This document shows, piece after piece, positions 7,115-9,266 of a stretch of 9,266 bases of DNA; within the stretch, counting starts at the first letter, position 1; every line of letters starts with the position of its first letter. Origin of the DNA: Chloroflexota bacterium (GTDB lineage: Bacteria; Chloroflexota; Limnocylindria; Limnocylindrales; CSP1-4); NCBI GenBank assembly GCA_021790715.1, contig JAJYGK010000109.1:1-9266 (forward strand), in the 5' to 3' direction. The position numbers were made by a program, and so were the translations under genes. A model generated the notes under the pieces. It was not told the DNA's origin, ran no database searches, and was given only the letters and a program-made list of their open reading frames with translations.

Positions 7115-9012
7115 GCCGCCTCCATCTCCTGCCGGTCGCCCACGAACCGGAGCCCCAGCTCCGTGTACTGCGCCGGGTCGGGAGCGGAGGGCGCGTCGAG
7201 CATGAGGTCGGTGCCCGAGGACGTCTTCGGGAAGGCCATCACCTCCCGGATGTTGGTCTGGTACGAGAGCAGCGCGGCCCAGCGGTCGATCCCGAGCGCG
7301 ATCCCGCCGTGCGGCGGCGCGCCGAAGTCGAACGCCTCCAGGATCCCGCCGAAGAGGTCGTGCATGCGCTCCTGGCCGTAGCCCTGCAGCGCGAAGCTCC
7401 GCTCCAGCAGCTCCCGGCGATGGATCCGCACGGAACCACCGCCGAGCTCCCAGCCGTTCAGCGCGATGTCGTACTGCATCGCCCGGGCCCGCCCGGCCGG
7501 GTCCTCGCGCGAGGGCCGGTACGGGTCGCCCGACGCGGTCACGAGCAGGCCCTCGTCCTCGGGGACCACGCCGGAGAACGGGTTGTGGGTGGCATCCCAG
7601 CGGCCGTTCTCGGCGTCCCACTGGTACATCGGGAAGCGATAGACCCAGCAGTACGCCAGCACGTTCGGATCGGCCAGGCCCAGCCGCTCGCCGAGCTCGC
7701 GGCGCATCCGTCCGAGCACGTCGGCGGTCACCTCCGGCCGGTCGGCCACGACCAGCAGCAGGTCGCCCGCCCCCGCGCCCGCGGCCGAGGCGAGCGCGCG
7801 CAGCCGGTCCTCGCCGAGGTACTTGCCCACCGGCGAGTGCGCCGCGCCGCTCTCGTCCACCGAGACGTGGACGAGCCCGCGCGCGCCGTAGCGCCGCGCG
7901 AACTCCGTCAGCCCGTCGATCTCGCGCCGGGTGGCGCCCGCCATGCCCGGGGCGACGATCCCCTTGATGCGGCCGCCGGACGCGAGCACCTCGTCGAAGA
8001 CGCGGAAGCCGGTGGCCGGCGCGTCGGTCGGTCCGGCGTCGGCGAACACCGGCGCCAGGTCGATCAGTTCCATCCCGAAGCGCAGGTCCGGCTTGTCGGA
8101 GCCGAACCGCTCGAGCGCCTCCTCGTAGGTGAAGCGCGGGAACGGCACCTCCTGCAGCGGCCGATCCGGCTCGACCGTGCGCGACACCTCGATCGCCATC
8201 GCCTCGACGAAGTCCATCACGGTCTGCTCGGCCACGAAGCTCATCTCGAGGTCGAGCTGCGTGAACTCGGGCTGGCGATCACCGCGCAGGTCCTCGTCCC
8301 GGAAGCACCGCGCGATCTGGAAGTAGCGGTCCATGCCGGCGACCATCAGCAGCTGCTTGAGCTGCTGCGGGCTCTGCGGCAGCGCGTAGACGGTGCCGGG
8401 ATGGAGCCGGCTCGGGACGACGAAGTCGCGCGCGCCCTCCGGCGTCGACTTGATCAGGATGGGCGTCTCGATCTCGACGAAACCGGCCCGGTGATGGGCC
8501 TCGCGGATCGCGCGCACCAGGTTCGAGCGGAGCAGGAGGCGGTCCCGCATCGGCTCCCGGCGGATGTCGAGATAGCGGTAGCGCAGGCGGACGGCCTCGT
8601 CGATCGGCGCGTCGGGCTCGTTGATGTAGAACGGCGGGGTCTTCGCCTCGGACAGGATGCGGAGCTCGCGCGCCCGCAGCTCGATGTCGCCGGTGGCGAG
8701 CTTCGGGTTCTCGGTGCCCGGGAGCCGCCGCGTGACCGTGCCCGTGACCGTCACGACGAATTCGGGACGCACCCTGGAGGCGACCGCGTGCGCCTCGGGC
8801 GCCTCCTGCGCGTCGACGACCACCTGCGTGATCCCGTGCCGGTCGCGCAGGTTCAGGAAGATCAGGTGCCCGTGGTCGCGGCGGCGATGCACCCAGCCGG
8901 CGAGCTGCGCCTCGCGCCCGGCGTCGCCGGCCCGGAGGTTGCCGCAGGTGTCGGTGCGGTACGGGGTGGCGAGGTCGTCGAGGGCGTGCGGGAGCACGGT
9001 GCGGTCAGTCAT
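7036..9012 (-). CDS. aspS: Aspartate--tRNA ligase (bacterial type with GAD domain), probably non-discriminating
   Basis: Class IIb aminoacyl-tRNA synthetase charging tRNA(Asp), cytoplasmic; 658 residues versus about 590 for E. coli. N-terminal OB-fold anticodon-binding domain (about 20-120, with GWVHRRRDHGHLIFLNLRDR at 39-58). Class II motif 1 region GFVEIETPIL at 177-186; flipping-loop STPEGARDF at 189-197; QSPQ at 213-216; motif 2 RCFRDEDLRGDRQPEF at 235-250; inserted GAD domain at roughly 300-425; and motif 3 GGIALGIDR at 569-577. His47 and Gly99 occupy the positions I associate with relaxed specificity (Asp attached to both tRNA(Asp) and tRNA(Asn)). There is an unusual C-terminal tail from about residue 624, ending in repeated Glu-Pro pairs. 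ATG 9012 has no Shine-Dalgarno and a TACGAT box lies 9 nt upstream. It follows hisS by 68 bp, a common bacterial pairing. Confidence 0.97.
   Translation of the reverse strand: MTDRTVLPHALDDLATPYRTDTCGNLRAGDAGREAQLAGWVHRRRDHGHLIFLNLRDRHGITQVVVDAQEAPEAHAVASRVRPEFVVTVTGTVTRRLPGTENPKLATGDIELRARELRILSEAKTPPFYINEPDAPIDEAVRLRYRYLDIRREPMRDRLLLRSNLVRAIREAHHRAGFVEIETPILIKSTPEGARDFVVPSRLHPGTVYALPQSPQQLKQLLMVAGMDRYFQIARCFRDEDLRGDRQPEFTQLDLEMSFVAEQTVMDFVEAMAIEVSRTVEPDRPLQEVPFPRFTYEEALERFGSDKPDLRFGMELIDLAPVFADAGPTDAPATGFRVFDEVLASGGRIKGIVAPGMAGATRREIDGLTEFARRYGARGLVHVSVDESGAAHSPVGKYLGEDRLRALASAAGAGAGDLLLVVADRPEVTADVLGRMRRELGERLGLADPNVLAYCWVYRFPMYQWDAENGRWDATHNPFSGVVPEDEGLLVTASGDPYRPSREDPAGRARAMQYDIALNGWELGGGSVRIHRRELLERSFALQGYGQERMHDLFGGILEAFDFGAPPHGGIALGIDRWAALLSYQTNIREVMAFPKTSSGTDLMLDAPSAPDPAQYTELGLRFVGDRQEMEAAWAEEGRMPGPMQHEPEPEPAPEQAP
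7057..7074 (-). repeat. Three tandem hexamers encoding Glu-Pro repeats at the AspRS C-terminus
   Basis: On the minus strand GAGCCC is repeated three times in tandem, encoding (Glu-Pro)3 in AspRS, followed by Ala-Pro-Glu-Gln-Ala-Pro and the TAG. In the transporter's frame the same bases would read Ala-Arg repeats, which argues that they are not native transporter sequence. Likely a slippage-generated, dispensable tail. Confidence 0.75.
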
Positions 9013-9021
9013 GGCCGGCTA

Positions 9022-9027
9022 ATCGTA
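9022..9027 (-). promoter_or_regulatory. Possible -10 box (TACGAT) upstream of aspS
   Basis: TACGAT on the minus strand fits TAnnnT and ends 9 nt before the aspS ATG. Transcription starting about 7 nt downstream would leave a leader of only a few bases, consistent with the lack of a Shine-Dalgarno. No clear -35 is visible. It lies in the 68-bp hisS-aspS gap, so aspS may be transcribed independently of hisS. Confidence 0.35.
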
Positions 9028-9062
9028 GACGAACGGTCGCCGGGGATCGCGGCGCCGGCACG

Positions 9063-9079
9063 CGGCGGGATACCCGCCG
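9063..9079 (-). other. Perfect 7-bp hairpin directly after the hisS stop codon
   Basis: CGGCGGG (9063-9069) and CCCGCCG (9073-9079) pair perfectly around a 3-nt loop. On the minus strand the structure begins one base after the hisS TAG. No T-run follows, so it is not a classical intrinsic terminator. It may mark the mRNA 3' end, slow decay, or partially terminate hisS transcripts ahead of a separate aspS promoter. Similar T-less hairpins have been proposed as terminators in high-GC bacteria. Confidence 0.45.
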
Positions 9080-9080
9080 G

Positions 9081-9266
9081 CTACCCGTGCCGGTGCGACG
9101 CCTCGGCCCGCAGGATCTCCCTGGCCAGGTCGGCGAGCGGGACGGGATGCTGCGTGGCCGCCCGGAGGTCGCGCAGCTGCACGATCCCCTCGTGCAGCTC
9201 GTCGCCCAGGATCACGGCGAAGTGCGCGTCCTCGCGCGACGCCTGCTCGAGCTGGCGCCCCAGCTT
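9081..9266 (-). CDS. hisS: Histidine--tRNA ligase, C-terminal 61 residues only
   Basis: The right edge cuts the gene, leaving 61 codons and a TAG. The sequence AHFAVILGDELHEGIVQLRDL followed by ATQHPVPLADLAREIL matches the end of the class IIa anticodon-binding domain of HisRS (beta-strand VILG, then V-x-L-R-D-L and a final helix). The catalytic core lies outside the window. Position immediately upstream of aspS on the same strand supports hisS, since hisS-aspS is a widespread gene pair. Other class IIa synthetases (ThrRS, ProRS) share this fold but have different closing sequences; HisRS is the best reading. Confidence 0.85.
   Translation of the reverse strand, partial: KLGRQLEQASREDAHFAVILGDELHEGIVQLRDLRAATQHPVPLADLAREILRAEASHRHG

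Noticed and set aside
7115..7621. N-terminal extension of the transporter frame back to 7621, inside aspS
   Set aside because: This part is the aspS coding region read in the wrong frame and has no membrane-protein character.

Overview
This is a very GC-rich chromosomal window (third codon positions are almost always G or C) from a free-living bacterium. It is built almost entirely of housekeeping genes for translation and tRNA maturation. The high GC, the scarcity of Shine-Dalgarno sequences and the AspRS type fit an actinobacterial (for example Thermoleophilia-like) or chloroflexotal (Limnocylindria-like) genome. That placement is an inference: no rRNA gene or lineage-specific marker is present. 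I see no prophage, insertion sequence, CRISPR array, tRNA or rRNA gene.

Layout. Left block, minus strand: typA/bipA (4207-2270), then a cysteine desulfurase (2174-1008), then mnmA (1011 to beyond the left edge). The last two overlap by 4 nt (GTGA). The desulfurase and MnmA form the sulfur relay for 2-thiouridine at the tRNA wobble position, and TypA is a ribosome-associated GTPase. Middle block, plus strand: a GNAT N-acetyltransferase (4338-4892) and an M20-family deacylase/peptidase (4924-6081), 31 bp apart and probably one operon. Their promoter lies in the 130-bp divergent gap shared with typA, which holds a 15-bp tandem repeat. Right block, minus strand: the 3' end of hisS (9266-9081), aspS (9012-7036) and an EamA/DMT transporter (about 7114-6089) whose start lies inside or at the end of aspS. 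The M20 gene and the transporter converge with only 7 bp between their stop codons.

How the genes work together. Two aminoacyl-tRNA synthetases, a tRNA thiolase with its sulfur donor, and a translational GTPase make this a translation-centred neighbourhood. The AspRS carries a His/Gly residue pair that I associate with the non-discriminating type, which would supply Asp-tRNA(Asn) to GatCAB. The GNAT/M20 pair could add and remove N-acyl groups on small amines or amino acids, but their substrates are unknown.

I did not find a convincing new biological system. The points most worth a second look are the undefined start of the transporter gene (a possible ATA start overlapping the aspS stop), the near absence of Shine-Dalgarno sequences with -10-like boxes next to start codons, the AspRS specificity markers, and the tandem repeat in the divergent promoter. 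No stretch over 300 bp lacks a gene; the largest gap is 130 bp.
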